Shown in pieces: positions 1 through 6,269 of a DNA stretch of 9,772 bases. The translations under genes were made by a program, and so were the position numbers. The DNA comes from CAKSHC01 sp045631845. GTDB taxonomy: Bacteria; Bacillota; Clostridia; Oscillospirales; UMGS1783. The number at the start of each line of letters is the position of its first letter. Position 1 is the stretch's first letter. The stretch lies in contig JAZQVM010000018.1 of the NCBI GenBank assembly GCA_045631845.1, forward strand, positions 1 through 9,772. The letters are read 5' to 3'. Below the pieces are notes generated by a model. That model searched no databases and had not been told where the DNA came from. It worked only from the letters and a program-made list of their open reading frames with translations.

Positions 1-172
1 CCTGATAGGATTCGCACGCTTTGGCTACAAATTCAAGACCGCACTCCCGAATGCCTTTTTCGTAGTGGGACAGGAGGGCCTGCGACACGCCTAAGTCTTG
101 CGCGGCCTGCTTTTGAGTAATGTTCTTCTCCTTGCGGAGCAGGGTTAAGCGTTTGGAAAATTCTTCTTTCAT
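1..172 (-). CDS. XRE-family helix-turn-helix protein, N-terminal part (runs off the window)
   Basis: This is the first 57 codons of a gene whose 3' end lies beyond base 1. Reading the minus strand from ATG at 172 gives a protein beginning MKEEFSKRLTLLRKEKNITQ, followed by a KQAAQDLGVSQALLSHYEKG stretch. This is the classic XRE/Cro-type helix-turn-helix: helix 1 about residues 4-15, the two DNA-contacting helices about 19-37, and a conserved SxYExG-like end. The start overlaps the prmC stop as ATGA, four bases, and a GGAGG ribosome binding site (178-182) sits five bases upstream, so translational coupling to prmC is likely. The family binds DNA as transcriptional regulators. Whether this one carries an extra C-terminal domain cannot be seen, and its target is unknown. 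Confidence 0.85.
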   Translation of the reverse strand, partial: MKEEFSKRLTLLRKEKNITQKQAAQDLGVSQALLSHYEKGIRECGLEFVAKACESYQ

Positions 173-915
173 ACGTTCCTCCGACAAAAGACGACACGGT
201 CATTCCCGCCGTAGTCTTTGTGTATTTGTATATCTTCATAGCCGGCCGCCTCGACGATCGCCGCCACGGCCTTGGCCTGAGTGTGTCCAATTTCAAAGAT
301 CAGCGCCCCGCCTGCTTTCAGATACGAGGCGTAATGGGGAGCGATAAATCGGTAATAGTCCAGCCCGTCCTCGCCGCCGTAAAGCGCCGTTTCGGGCTCT
401 TTCTGCACCTGCGCCGAGAGTTCCTGCATGTCCTTTCCGTCCAGATAGGGGGGATTGGACAGGATGGCATCGAATTGGGGCAGGTCGGGCGGTTCAAACA
501 GGTCGCCCGCCAGCACGGAGGGCTGTAATTGATGGATTTTTGCGTTTTGTTTGGTAAGCGCCACGGCATCGGGGTTTTTATCCAGCGCCGTGCCCTGCGC
601 CCCGCTGTGCTTCATGACCGAGAGGGTAATGGCGCCGCTCCCGCAACCCAAATCGAGAAAAGTAGGACTGGTTCTCGATTTTAGAAAGGCGATAGCGGTA
701 TCGACCAAGATTTCGGTATCGGGGCGGGGGATGAGGACGTTTTGGTGCATGGCCAGTGTCATGCCGTAAAACTCCCAATTGCCGAGGATATATTGAATGG
801 GCTCGCCGTGAATCAGGCGGTTGATGTTCTCTTGGGTGAGTTTGCCGTCCTCGCGTAGAAACCGAACGCAGAGTTCGGGGTCTTCGACGCCGGCGGCACG
901 CAGCTTAGTTACCAT
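169..915 (-). CDS. prmC: Peptide chain release factor N5-glutamine methyltransferase PrmC (HemK)
   Basis: PrmC transfers a methyl group from S-adenosylmethionine to the glutamine of the GGQ motif in release factors RF1 and RF2, in the cytoplasm. The 248-residue product has the PrmC signature IPRPDTE (62-68), the SAM-binding motif LDLGCGSGAI (88-97), the glutamine-binding NPPY (154-157), the EPxxALxGGxDGLDxYR block (173-189) and a C-terminal DYGGNDR. It is about 30 residues shorter than the E. coli protein (277), and the missing part is in the N-terminal helical release-factor-binding domain. The ATG at 915 has an AAGGAAG ribosome binding site and overlaps the upstream yqhQ-like gene by seven bases; the stop overlaps the next gene by four. 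prfA, a common neighbour of prmC, is not seen here, but it could lie outside the window. Confidence 0.93.
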   Translation of the reverse strand: MVTKLRAAGVEDPELCVRFLREDGKLTQENINRLIHGEPIQYILGNWEFYGMTLAMHQNVLIPRPDTEILVDTAIAFLKSRTSPTFLDLGCGSGAITLSVMKHSGAQGTALDKNPDAVALTKQNAKIHQLQPSVLAGDLFEPPDLPQFDAILSNPPYLDGKDMQELSAQVQKEPETALYGGEDGLDYYRFIAPHYASYLKAGGALIFEIGHTQAKAVAAIVEAAGYEDIQIHKDYGGNDRVVFCRRNV

Positions 916-1853
916 TTGTCATCTTCCTTATTCTCGGGGATGACGGCGGTAAGGGAGGCGATGGCCACCTCGAGCTGACCTTCGTCGGGCTCGGCGGTGG
1001 TGAGTTTTTGCAACATCAGCCCGGGGAAAGAAAGGGCGGTGGTGAACCAATTGTCAAAGCGTCCGAAGAGTTTGATAAACTCATAGGAGATGCCCGCCAC
1101 GATGGGGAGCATGAGCAGGCGAAGCCCGATGCGGAGCAGCTGGTGATCGACGCGGATCAGGGAGAACAAAAGAATGGAAATGATCATGACGATAACCAGG
1201 AAGTTGGTGCCGCACCGCTTGTGCAGGGTGGTATATTTCTTGGCGTTTTCCACCGTAAGTGCCTCGCCGTGTTCGTAGCAATGGATGGTTTTATGCTCGG
1301 CGCCGTGGTAGGCGAACAGCCGCTTGATCTCCTTCATTTGGCGCACCAAGATAATATAGAGGACGAAGATAAGGATGCGCACCACGCCCTCGATCAGATA
1401 AAACCAAGTGCCGCTGTTCCAGCCCGTCAGTTTTTCGATGCCCCACATAGCACCGTAGGGCAGAAAGACGAACAGACCCAGTGCCAGCAGTACGCCAATG
1501 ACCATGGTCACACCCGTGACGATCTTGGTGCCTTTATCGCCGAATCGGTCGAGCAACCACTGATCGAACTTATCGGGTTGTTGCTCCTCCTCGGTGAGGG
1601 CGATTTCGGTACTGCGCTCGATGGCGGCGAAGCCGGTGGTGAGGGAGGAGATAAAATTAAAGATGCCGCGAATAATAGGAATGTTTTTCAATTTCTTGAA
1701 TTTGCGTTCATCTTTCAAGGGTTCTATGATAATTTTGCCTTCGGGGTTACGGACGGCGATGACCGTTTTTTCGGGGCCGCGCATCATGACGCCTTCCATG
1801 ATGGCTTGGCCGCCGATGGAGGTGCGATGGAGGCAGGACTGTTCTTGGTTCAT
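909..1853 (-). CDS. yqhQ: YqhQ-like DUF1385 integral membrane protein
   Basis: This 314-residue membrane protein belongs to the DUF1385 family (B. subtilis YqhQ), whose biochemical function I cannot state. The family hallmarks are GGQAIMEGVMMRGP (14-27), YHGAEHK (182-188), LHKRCGTNFL (210-219) and a C-terminal TTxEPDxxQLEVAIASL block (285-301). Hydrophobic segments at about 112-132, 152-170, 217-236 and 240-258 suggest four membrane passes, with the His/Glu/Cys-rich conserved block between the second and third. The conserved histidines and cysteine could form a metal or catalytic site, which is inference. The ATG at 1853 overlaps the kinase stop as ATGA and has AAAGGAG eight bases upstream. 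Linkage to prmC is common in Clostridia; linkage to a two-component system directly upstream is less expected. Confidence 0.9.
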   Translation of the reverse strand: MNQEQSCLHRTSIGGQAIMEGVMMRGPEKTVIAVRNPEGKIIIEPLKDERKFKKLKNIPIIRGIFNFISSLTTGFAAIERSTEIALTEEEQQPDKFDQWLLDRFGDKGTKIVTGVTMVIGVLLALGLFVFLPYGAMWGIEKLTGWNSGTWFYLIEGVVRILIFVLYIILVRQMKEIKRLFAYHGAEHKTIHCYEHGEALTVENAKKYTTLHKRCGTNFLVIVMIISILLFSLIRVDHQLLRIGLRLLMLPIVAGISYEFIKLFGRFDNWFTTALSFPGLMLQKLTTAEPDEGQLEVAIASLTAVIPENKEDDKW

Positions 1854-3274
1854 GCTTGTTTCTCCTTTGGTAAGACGATGGACACCTTGGTGCCCTCGCC
1901 GAGTTTGGAATCGATAAAGAGGTCGCCGCCGTGCAGGTGCATAATCTCGTCGGCCACGGCCAACCCTAAGCCGGTGCCGCGTTTGGAGGACATGCCTTTA
2001 TAGAAGCGCTCCTTGATTTTGGGCAGGTCGTCCTCATGGATGCCCTCGCCCTCGTCCTCGACGAAGATGCGGAACCACGCTTCGTCCTCGGTGACGTAGA
2101 TGCGGATGTTGGTACCCGACTCGGAGTGCTTGATGGCGTTATCGATGATGTTGATAAAGACCTGATTGAGGCGGTCGGCATCGGCGAGGATGACGGTATT
2201 GCTGTCCTCGGGCAGGTCGAAATGGATGGTGATGCCGGCCTTGGCGGCGTGTTCGCGCATGATGAGGGTGACTTGGGTAATTTCGGCGTACAGATCGGTG
2301 GGCTCTAAGCGCAAGCGCAAACGCCCCGATTGCAGGCGGGAGAAGTCGAGCAGTTCCTCGACCATGTGGGAGAGTCTGGACACCTCGTCGTTGACGACGG
2401 TCAGGCCTCGGTTGATGGTTTCCTTGTCCTGTTTCGGGTCGCAGAGCATGAGGGTTTCCGACCAGCCCTTGATGGCGGTGAGGGGGGTGCGCAGTTCATG
2501 AGAAACGGAAGAAATGAAGTCGTTTTTCATGCGGTCGGACTCGGACAGTTCATAGGCCATGTTGTTGATGGAGTTGCACAGGTCGCCCACCTCGTCCCGA
2601 TAGTCGTTATCGATACGGGCCGACATATCGCCTTGGGCGATGCGGTTGGCGGTGTCACTGATGACCGAGAGGGGGCTGACAATAGAAGAAATAAAATAAT
2701 AGTTGGTCATAAAGACAAAGAGGATGATGCCAAGGCAGATGGCGAGGGTGGTGCCGATGACGATCCACGCCTGCCGATCCACAGCGTCCAAAGAGCTGAC
2801 CAGACGAAGCACGCCTGCCGTTTGCCCATCGGCATCCTGCAGGGGGGCGGAGATGGCCATGATCCGTTCGCCCGTGCCGGTATTTCGGCCGGTATAGGAG
2901 GAGGATACGCCCACGACTGCCGATTTGAAATCGGAGGTATTGACCGTTTCATGGCCGATGGCGTAGCCGATGGAGGTATACAGACAACGGCCCTGGGCAT
3001 CGAGCACCTGAATTTCGGCGGCCGAGAGGTCGGAAAACTCCTCGGCGACGCGGCGAGCGCCGGCATCGAGGGAGGTGACGGCGGGGGCGATATAGGAATT
3101 ATAATAGGTAACCAGATTTTCCGAGCGGTTTTTGAGGTAGGTTTCGGCCGAGTTGTGGTAATAGGAAAAGATGACGGCGCCGAGCGTTAGTTCAAAACCG
3201 GTCAAAATAATGAGGATGACACCAAAGACGCTGGAGAGCCAGCGCTGGGTGATTTTCGGTAGTTTCCACTTCAT
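1850..3274 (-). CDS. Membrane sensor histidine kinase (HAMP, HisKA, HATPase_c)
   Basis: This 474-residue kinase should autophosphorylate on histidine and pass the phosphate to the response regulator encoded just upstream. Visible layout: short cytoplasmic N-terminus, TM1 about 14-37, an extracytoplasmic sensor region about 38-169, TM2 about 170-197, a HAMP linker about 198-250, an H-box SVSHELRTPL with phospho-acceptor His259, N-box NIIDNAIKHS (375-384), G1 box DEGEGI (407-412), F-box around Phe424 and G2 box GTGLGL (433-438). All catalytic boxes look intact. The sensor region has the size of a dCache/PAS-like module, but I cannot name its ligand. The regulator stop and this ATG abut exactly (TAAATG) with only a weak ribosome binding site, pointing to translational coupling. 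The general layout resembles PhoR/WalK-type kinases, but orthology is not established. Confidence 0.93.
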   Translation of the reverse strand: MKWKLPKITQRWLSSVFGVILIILTGFELTLGAVIFSYYHNSAETYLKNRSENLVTYYNSYIAPAVTSLDAGARRVAEEFSDLSAAEIQVLDAQGRCLYTSIGYAIGHETVNTSDFKSAVVGVSSSYTGRNTGTGERIMAISAPLQDADGQTAGVLRLVSSLDAVDRQAWIVIGTTLAICLGIILFVFMTNYYFISSIVSPLSVISDTANRIAQGDMSARIDNDYRDEVGDLCNSINNMAYELSESDRMKNDFISSVSHELRTPLTAIKGWSETLMLCDPKQDKETINRGLTVVNDEVSRLSHMVEELLDFSRLQSGRLRLRLEPTDLYAEITQVTLIMREHAAKAGITIHFDLPEDSNTVILADADRLNQVFINIIDNAIKHSESGTNIRIYVTEDEAWFRIFVEDEGEGIHEDDLPKIKERFYKGMSSKRGTGLGLAVADEIMHLHGGDLFIDSKLGEGTKVSIVLPKEKQA

Positions 3275-3964
3275 TTATGCTTCACACCATTTATAGCCAA
3301 AGCCCCAGAGGGTGGTAATGTATTTCGGCTCAGAGGGGTCGTCCTCGATCTTCATGCGCAGGCGGCGCATGTTGACATCGACCGTTTTCTCCTCGCCCGT
3401 ATGACCGGCGCCCCACACCTTGTCCAGCAACATGGCACGGGAGAGGGCGACGTTTTTATTTTCCATAAAGGTTTTCATCAGCAGAAATTCGACCTGCGTT
3501 AAATCAATGGGGACGTTGTTCTTGGTGCAGGTACGGGACACCAGATCGACCGTGAAGGGACCCGAGGTGTAGGTTTTGCCTTCGTCCCTCTTAGACAGGG
3601 AGAGGCGGCGGTAGAGAGCATCGACGCGCGCCAACAACTCCGAGGGGGAGAAGGGTTTGGTGATATAATCGTCGGCGCCCGACATGAATCCTGTAACCTT
3701 GTCGGTTTCCTGCGTTTTGGCGGTGAGCAGGATGATGCCGATCTGTTGATTGGAGGAGCGGATGGTGCGGGCGACCTCGAATCCGTCGATACCGGGGAGC
3801 ATGATATCGCACAGGGCGATGTCCACACCGGGGTTGGCGCCGAGCAGTTGCAAGGCTTCCTCGCCCGAGGCGGCTTCGACGACGGTGTAGCCGCTGCGTT
3901 TGAGGTTGATGACGACAAACTCGCGGATGGTGGCTTCGTCTTCTAAAACAAGAATCTTTCTCAT
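3275..3964 (-). CDS. OmpR/PhoB-family response regulator
   Basis: This 229-residue regulator has an N-terminal receiver domain (about 1-118) and a C-terminal winged-helix DNA-binding domain (about 130-229). Receiver residues are in place: acidic pocket Glu8-Asp9, phospho-acceptor Asp53 in LCDIMLPGIDG, Thr81 and Lys103 in the KPF motif. The C-terminal domain has the typical LTQVEFLLMKTFMENKN, TVDVNMRRLRMKIE and GFGYKW segments of the OmpR winged helix. It is expected to dimerise on phosphorylation by the adjacent kinase and bind direct repeats near target promoters; targets are not visible here. An AAGGAG ribosome binding site lies about 11 bases before the ATG and begins right after the stop of the lipoprotein gene, 18 bases upstream, so the two are co-transcribed. 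Confidence 0.95.
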   Translation of the reverse strand: MRKILVLEDEATIREFVVINLKRSGYTVVEAASGEEALQLLGANPGVDIALCDIMLPGIDGFEVARTIRSSNQQIGIILLTAKTQETDKVTGFMSGADDYITKPFSPSELLARVDALYRRLSLSKRDEGKTYTSGPFTVDLVSRTCTKNNVPIDLTQVEFLLMKTFMENKNVALSRAMLLDKVWGAGHTGEEKTVDVNMRRLRMKIEDDPSEPKYITTLWGFGYKWCEA

Positions 3965-3982
3965 AAATTACTACACTCCTTC

Positions 3983-5320
3983 TTAATACAGGATTAAACG
4001 GTTACGGCAGTCGTTGACGGTGCCGATAAGTAACTTGAGATCGGCCGAGAGGGTATCGGCGATATGGATGGCGTAGATCTGTTCGCCTTCGCGATGGAGT
4101 TCATACCAAGAGCCGAGGTCGGCGCGCTTATTATAGTCGGCCAGCGAGAGGCGGCTGATGGTAAAGAGGAGGGTGCTGAAGTTGGTTTGGGGGTCGATAT
4201 GATAGAAATACATGGTACGATCGGCGGCGTTGTTATAGACGCTGACGCGGCCGGCCCAAGCGGCGGGGTAGATGAAATAGTAGCCCAGCGCTTGGTTCAT
4301 GATGCAGGAGAATTCATAGTTGAGGGGCTGGAGGGTAAAGTCGGTAAGGGTGGCGGAATTGAAGGCTGACCAGGCGGTGAGGCTCATGGGGGTATAGCCG
4401 GACGGGGCGCCGAGCACCGAGGGCAGAGCGGAGGCGGCGGGGAGTTCGACGATGCCGTCCTTATCGATATCGGTGCAGGAGAAGGCGGTTTCCCGTACAA
4501 AGGCGGGGTTGAGTAAACCGTCGGAATAGTAGGGGTTGAGCAGGCGGGTACCGTCGTAGAAGAGCCACTGGGTGATGGCGGTATTGCCGAGTCTGGCATC
4601 GAGAATGATGGCGCGGGTGGTGGGGGAGATGCGGGAGTAGCTGATGGCGGTGACGGCATCGAAATGGGCATCGATGTCACAGGTCAGCGTTTTGGTGAGA
4701 GTGCCGTTTTCGTCGAGGGTGACGATCTTGGCGGTGCCACTCCCCTGTGCCTTATCGAAGGCGGCGGTAAAGAGGAAGGGGGTGCCGTCGGCCTCGGTGA
4801 AGAAGCGGCTTTCGTTGTAGCCGTCGTTATAGAGCAGGCCGTCGCCGGAGGCATAGACATTGTAAACAAACAGTTCCCGAGCCGTGTCGCCGCGGGACCA
4901 GCCGACGACGATATCTCGCTTGCCGTCGCTGTCCAGATCGGCAAATTCCACATAGTCTACCGTGGTGGCCACGCCCTGCACCTTTTTGACCAGTTCCCAG
5001 CTGCCGTCTTCCAGCTCGGTCAGAACGGCCAAAGAGGCGGCGGTGTCTTCGGCGGTGGGCAGGTAGAAAAGCACCGTTTCGGAGCGGCCCGAGCCGTCGA
5101 GATCCACCTGAATGAGGGAGGTGCGGTAGTTGCCCGAGGAGGGGGAGATGTATTTGATATTGGTGCCCAGCGCACTGTCGATGGCACTGCGCAACTGTTG
5201 CTGAACCTTGTTGGGTTGAGGGACTTTGAGCAGGGTGGAGATATTCCCCTCCATGATCGAACAGCCGCCCAAAGACAACAAAACGGCCGCCAACAGGAGA
5301 AGGGCAAGGGTGCGTTTCAT
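3983..5320 (-). CDS. Lipoprotein with DxDxDG calcium-type loops, first gene of the two-component operon
   Basis: This 445-residue protein has a signal peptide with a lipobox (LSLGGC, Cys20 the predicted lipidated residue), so it should be anchored on the outer face of the cytoplasmic membrane. Three acidic loops, DLDGSGRSE (73-81), DLDSDGKRD (128-136) and DIDKDGIVE (284-292), match the calcium-binding loop of FG-GAP/VCBS-like beta-propeller repeats; much of the first 300 residues alternates such loops with beta-rich stretches. The last third is not recognised. No catalytic motif is evident. The ATG at 5320 has an ideal AAAGGAGGTG ribosome binding site six bases upstream. It opens an operon with the regulator and kinase, so it may be an extracytoplasmic accessory or sensing partner of that system; this is inference from position and topology only. 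Confidence 0.85.
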   Translation of the reverse strand: MKRTLALLLLAAVLLSLGGCSIMEGNISTLLKVPQPNKVQQQLRSAIDSALGTNIKYISPSSGNYRTSLIQVDLDGSGRSETVLFYLPTAEDTAASLAVLTELEDGSWELVKKVQGVATTVDYVEFADLDSDGKRDIVVGWSRGDTARELFVYNVYASGDGLLYNDGYNESRFFTEADGTPFLFTAAFDKAQGSGTAKIVTLDENGTLTKTLTCDIDAHFDAVTAISYSRISPTTRAIILDARLGNTAITQWLFYDGTRLLNPYYSDGLLNPAFVRETAFSCTDIDKDGIVELPAASALPSVLGAPSGYTPMSLTAWSAFNSATLTDFTLQPLNYEFSCIMNQALGYYFIYPAAWAGRVSVYNNAADRTMYFYHIDPQTNFSTLLFTISRLSLADYNKRADLGSWYELHREGEQIYAIHIADTLSADLKLLIGTVNDCRNRLILY

Positions 5321-5365
5321 CGGGGCACCTCCTTTGGTAGAATTTTCTTAAAGTATACTATTAGT

Positions 5366-5394
5366 ATTATATCATAGATCATGGGGAAAGGGAA
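5366..5394 (-). promoter_or_regulatory. Extended -10 promoter for the lipoprotein/two-component operon
   Basis: The minus strand has TGATATAAT, a perfect TATAAT -10 (5366-5371) with the TGn extension. A weak -35-like TTCCCT (5389-5394) lies 17 bases upstream. The start point would be near 5359, giving a leader of about 38 bases ending in a strong ribosome binding site. It sits between repeat copy A and the lipoprotein gene. No operator or attenuator is evident in the leader. Confidence 0.65.
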
Positions 5395-5420
5395 GGGGAT
5401 TTTACATTTTCTAATGGAAA

Positions 5421-5566
5421 GCGAAATTGTTGCTGGCGCAACAGCGAAATTACCCGTTGGGTAGCGAAATGAAATTCGTTCCACGCTCGGCGGAGCCGAA
5501 TTTCGCTTGCCGTAGGCAAATTTACCCGACGCAAGTTGATTTCGCTCGCCGCAGGCGAATTTCGCT
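5421..5566. repeat. Compound hairpin repeat, copy A
   Basis: This 146-base element starts with GCGAAATT and ends with AATTTCGCT, nine-base inverted ends if the A at 5420 is included. Inside, copies of GCGAAATT (left half) and of its reverse complement AATTTCGC or close variants (right half) separate small hairpins: GTTGC/GCAAC (5429-5442), ACCC/GGGT (5452-5462), a larger central GAAATTCG/CGAATTTC stem, TGCC/GGCA, CGAC-GCAA-GTTG, and CGCC/GGCG. It aligns without gaps to 6124-6269, with about 12 differences. It lies between the tRNA terminator and the promoter of the downstream operon. No coding potential or T-run is apparent. I do not recognise the family. Confidence 0.9.
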
Positions 5567-5567
5567 G

Positions 5568-5609
5568 AAAAGAAAACTCCTTCGTCATTTGACAAAGGAG
5601 TTTTCTTTT
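5568..5609 (-). terminator. Intrinsic terminator of the tRNA-Gly unit
   Basis: A perfect 15-bp stem (5568-5582 with 5595-5609) surrounds a 12-base loop. On the minus strand it begins one base after the tRNA CCA end and its 3' arm finishes in TTTTCTTTT. The arms are A-rich on one side and T-rich on the other, so it could also work in the plus direction, though no plus-strand gene approaches it. Confidence 0.9.
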
Positions 5610-5610
5610 C

Positions 5611-5684
5611 TGGAGCAGGGTACGGGAATCGAACCCGCCTCTGTGGCTTGGGAAGCGACCATTCTACCGATGAACTAACCCTGC
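5611..5684 (-). tRNA. tRNA-Gly, anticodon CCC
   Basis: The 74-base minus-strand sequence folds as a cloverleaf. It has a perfect 7-bp acceptor stem (GCAGGGT/ACCCTGC), U73 discriminator and encoded CCA, a four-pair D stem with GG in the loop, a 7-base anticodon loop TTCCCAA with anticodon CCC, a four-base variable loop, and a T arm with TTCGATT loop. It would decode GGG glycine codons. U73 and the short variable loop fit bacterial glycine tRNAs. The anticodon stem GTCGC/GCCAC contains a C-C mismatch at 29-41 and the D stem has a G-U closing pair, so the molecule is slightly off canonical. It has its own promoter and terminator, forming an independent unit. Confidence 0.9.
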
Positions 5685-5698
5685 AATAATCATTTATT

Positions 5699-5727
5699 AT
5701 TATACAGTATATCCATGAAAATATCAA
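5699..5727 (-). promoter_or_regulatory. Strong sigma-70-type promoter of tRNA-Gly
   Basis: TTGATA (-35, 5722-5727) and TATAAT (-10, 5699-5704) are separated by exactly 17 bases, matching consensus at 11 of 12 positions. The predicted start near 5692 leaves a leader of about 8 bases before the tRNA. The -35 box contains the TGA stop codon of the four-helix-bundle gene upstream. Confidence 0.88.
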
Positions 5728-6086
5728 GTGTTATTTTGATTATTCCGTGCGGTATTGATGGAGGAGATGAGCATACGGCGAATCGAGCCGCAACGGTTGC
5801 GCAGATCTTGATAGTCCCCGTCAGTCAGCATGGATGTGCGATTGAGCAGTTCAAGCCAATATTCCGATTCATAACATTCTTTTAGGGCAATCTGCATTTT
5901 TGCAATAAAGTCGGCACGGCTTTGGCCGTACTTAGACTCGTGGATATTGGCACCGATGGAGGTGCCGCACCGAATCAGCTGATTGGTTAAGGCACTCTCT
6001 CGGTAGGTTTCCTTAATTTGGCGGCAAGTATTAACAATCAGAACGGCAAAATCTTTGGATTTTTCCAGTACTATACTTTCAGGCAT
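5724..6086 (-). CDS. Four-helix-bundle protein (S23/IVS-type family)
   Basis: This 120-residue protein matches the family first noted in 23S rRNA intervening sequences, whose fold is shared with Avd, the accessory protein of diversity-generating retroelements. The signature runs through QLIRCGTSIGANIHES (36-51), GQSRADFIAKMQIALKE (54-70) and YESEYWLELL (72-81), in an all-helical protein of the usual family length. Members form homopentamers in known structures; their cellular role is mostly unknown. The ATG at 6086 is preceded seven bases away by AAGGAG (6094-6099). Immediately before that lies repeat copy B, leaving no room for an ordinary promoter, so transcription must read through from the mnmA operon or start inside the repeat. 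No rRNA gene or reverse transcriptase is present nearby. Confidence 0.88.
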   Translation of the reverse strand: MPESIVLEKSKDFAVLIVNTCRQIKETYRESALTNQLIRCGTSIGANIHESKYGQSRADFIAKMQIALKECYESEYWLELLNRTSMLTDGDYQDLRNRCGSIRRMLISSINTARNNQNNT

Positions 6087-6093
6087 ATATGAT

Positions 6094-6099
6094 CTCCTT
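6094..6099 (-). promoter_or_regulatory. Ribosome binding site of the four-helix-bundle gene
   Basis: AAGGAG on the minus strand, seven bases before the ATG, fixes this start. It begins only a few bases past the edge of repeat copy B, so the repeat forms the immediate upstream leader of this gene. Confidence 0.8.
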
Positions 6100-6102
6100 T
6101 TG

Positions 6103-6269
6103 GCGAAATTGTCCTTGCGGACAGCGAAATTGATGCTGGCGCATCAGCGAAATTGCCCGTTGAGCAGCGAAATTAAATTCGCCTCTCGCTTGGCGGAGCC
6201 GAATTTCGCTTGCCGTAGGCAAATTTAGCCGACGCAAGTTGATTTCGCTCGCCGCAGGCGAATTTCGCT
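6103..6269. repeat. Compound hairpin repeat, copy B (one extra hairpin module)
   Basis: This 167-base element has the same architecture and orientation as copy A. Its first 21 bases are an additional module, GCGAAATT followed by the hairpin GTCC-ttgc-GGAC (6111-6122). The rest aligns gap-free to copy A at a constant offset of 703 bases. The right-hand 78 bases (6192-6269) differ by one base only. Left-half hairpins are GATGC/GCATC (6132-6145) and GCCC/GAGC (6155-6165, with one C-A mismatch); compared with copy A, one pair in each hairpin changed on both sides. It fills almost the whole gap between mnmA and the four-helix-bundle gene, and its end supplies the last two bases of the mnmA TAG stop. 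No other content is seen in this gap. Confidence 0.9.

Noticed and set aside
1008..2003. Long plus-strand open frame of 331 codons opposite yqhQ and the kinase
   Set aside because: It is the antisense of two well-recognised minus-strand genes; the product is rich in Asp/His/Gly with no domain, and it has no supporting ribosome binding site or neighbour.
2330..3190. Plus-strand open frame of 286 codons opposite the kinase gene
   Set aside because: Shadow of the kinase coding sequence, whose catalytic boxes are all intact on the minus strand.
5317..5727. Minus-strand open frame of 136 codons across the intergenic patch
   Set aside because: It runs through the tRNA, its terminator, repeat copy A and the operon promoter, and has no recognisable domain.
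5724..6086. Diversity-generating retroelement accessory gene (avd) or 23S rRNA intervening sequence
   Set aside because: The fold family fits, but there is no reverse transcriptase, template/variable repeat pair or rRNA gene in the window.
6087..6267. Riboswitch or T-box in the gap ahead of the four-helix-bundle gene
   Set aside because: The gap is filled by the repeat; no T-box specifier or terminator/antiterminator pair and no known riboswitch core was found.
5421..6269. CRISPR array
   Set aside because: The repeated GCGAAATT units are separated by 10-14 base hairpins, not unique spacers of 30 or so bases, and the units invert halfway. No cas gene is present.
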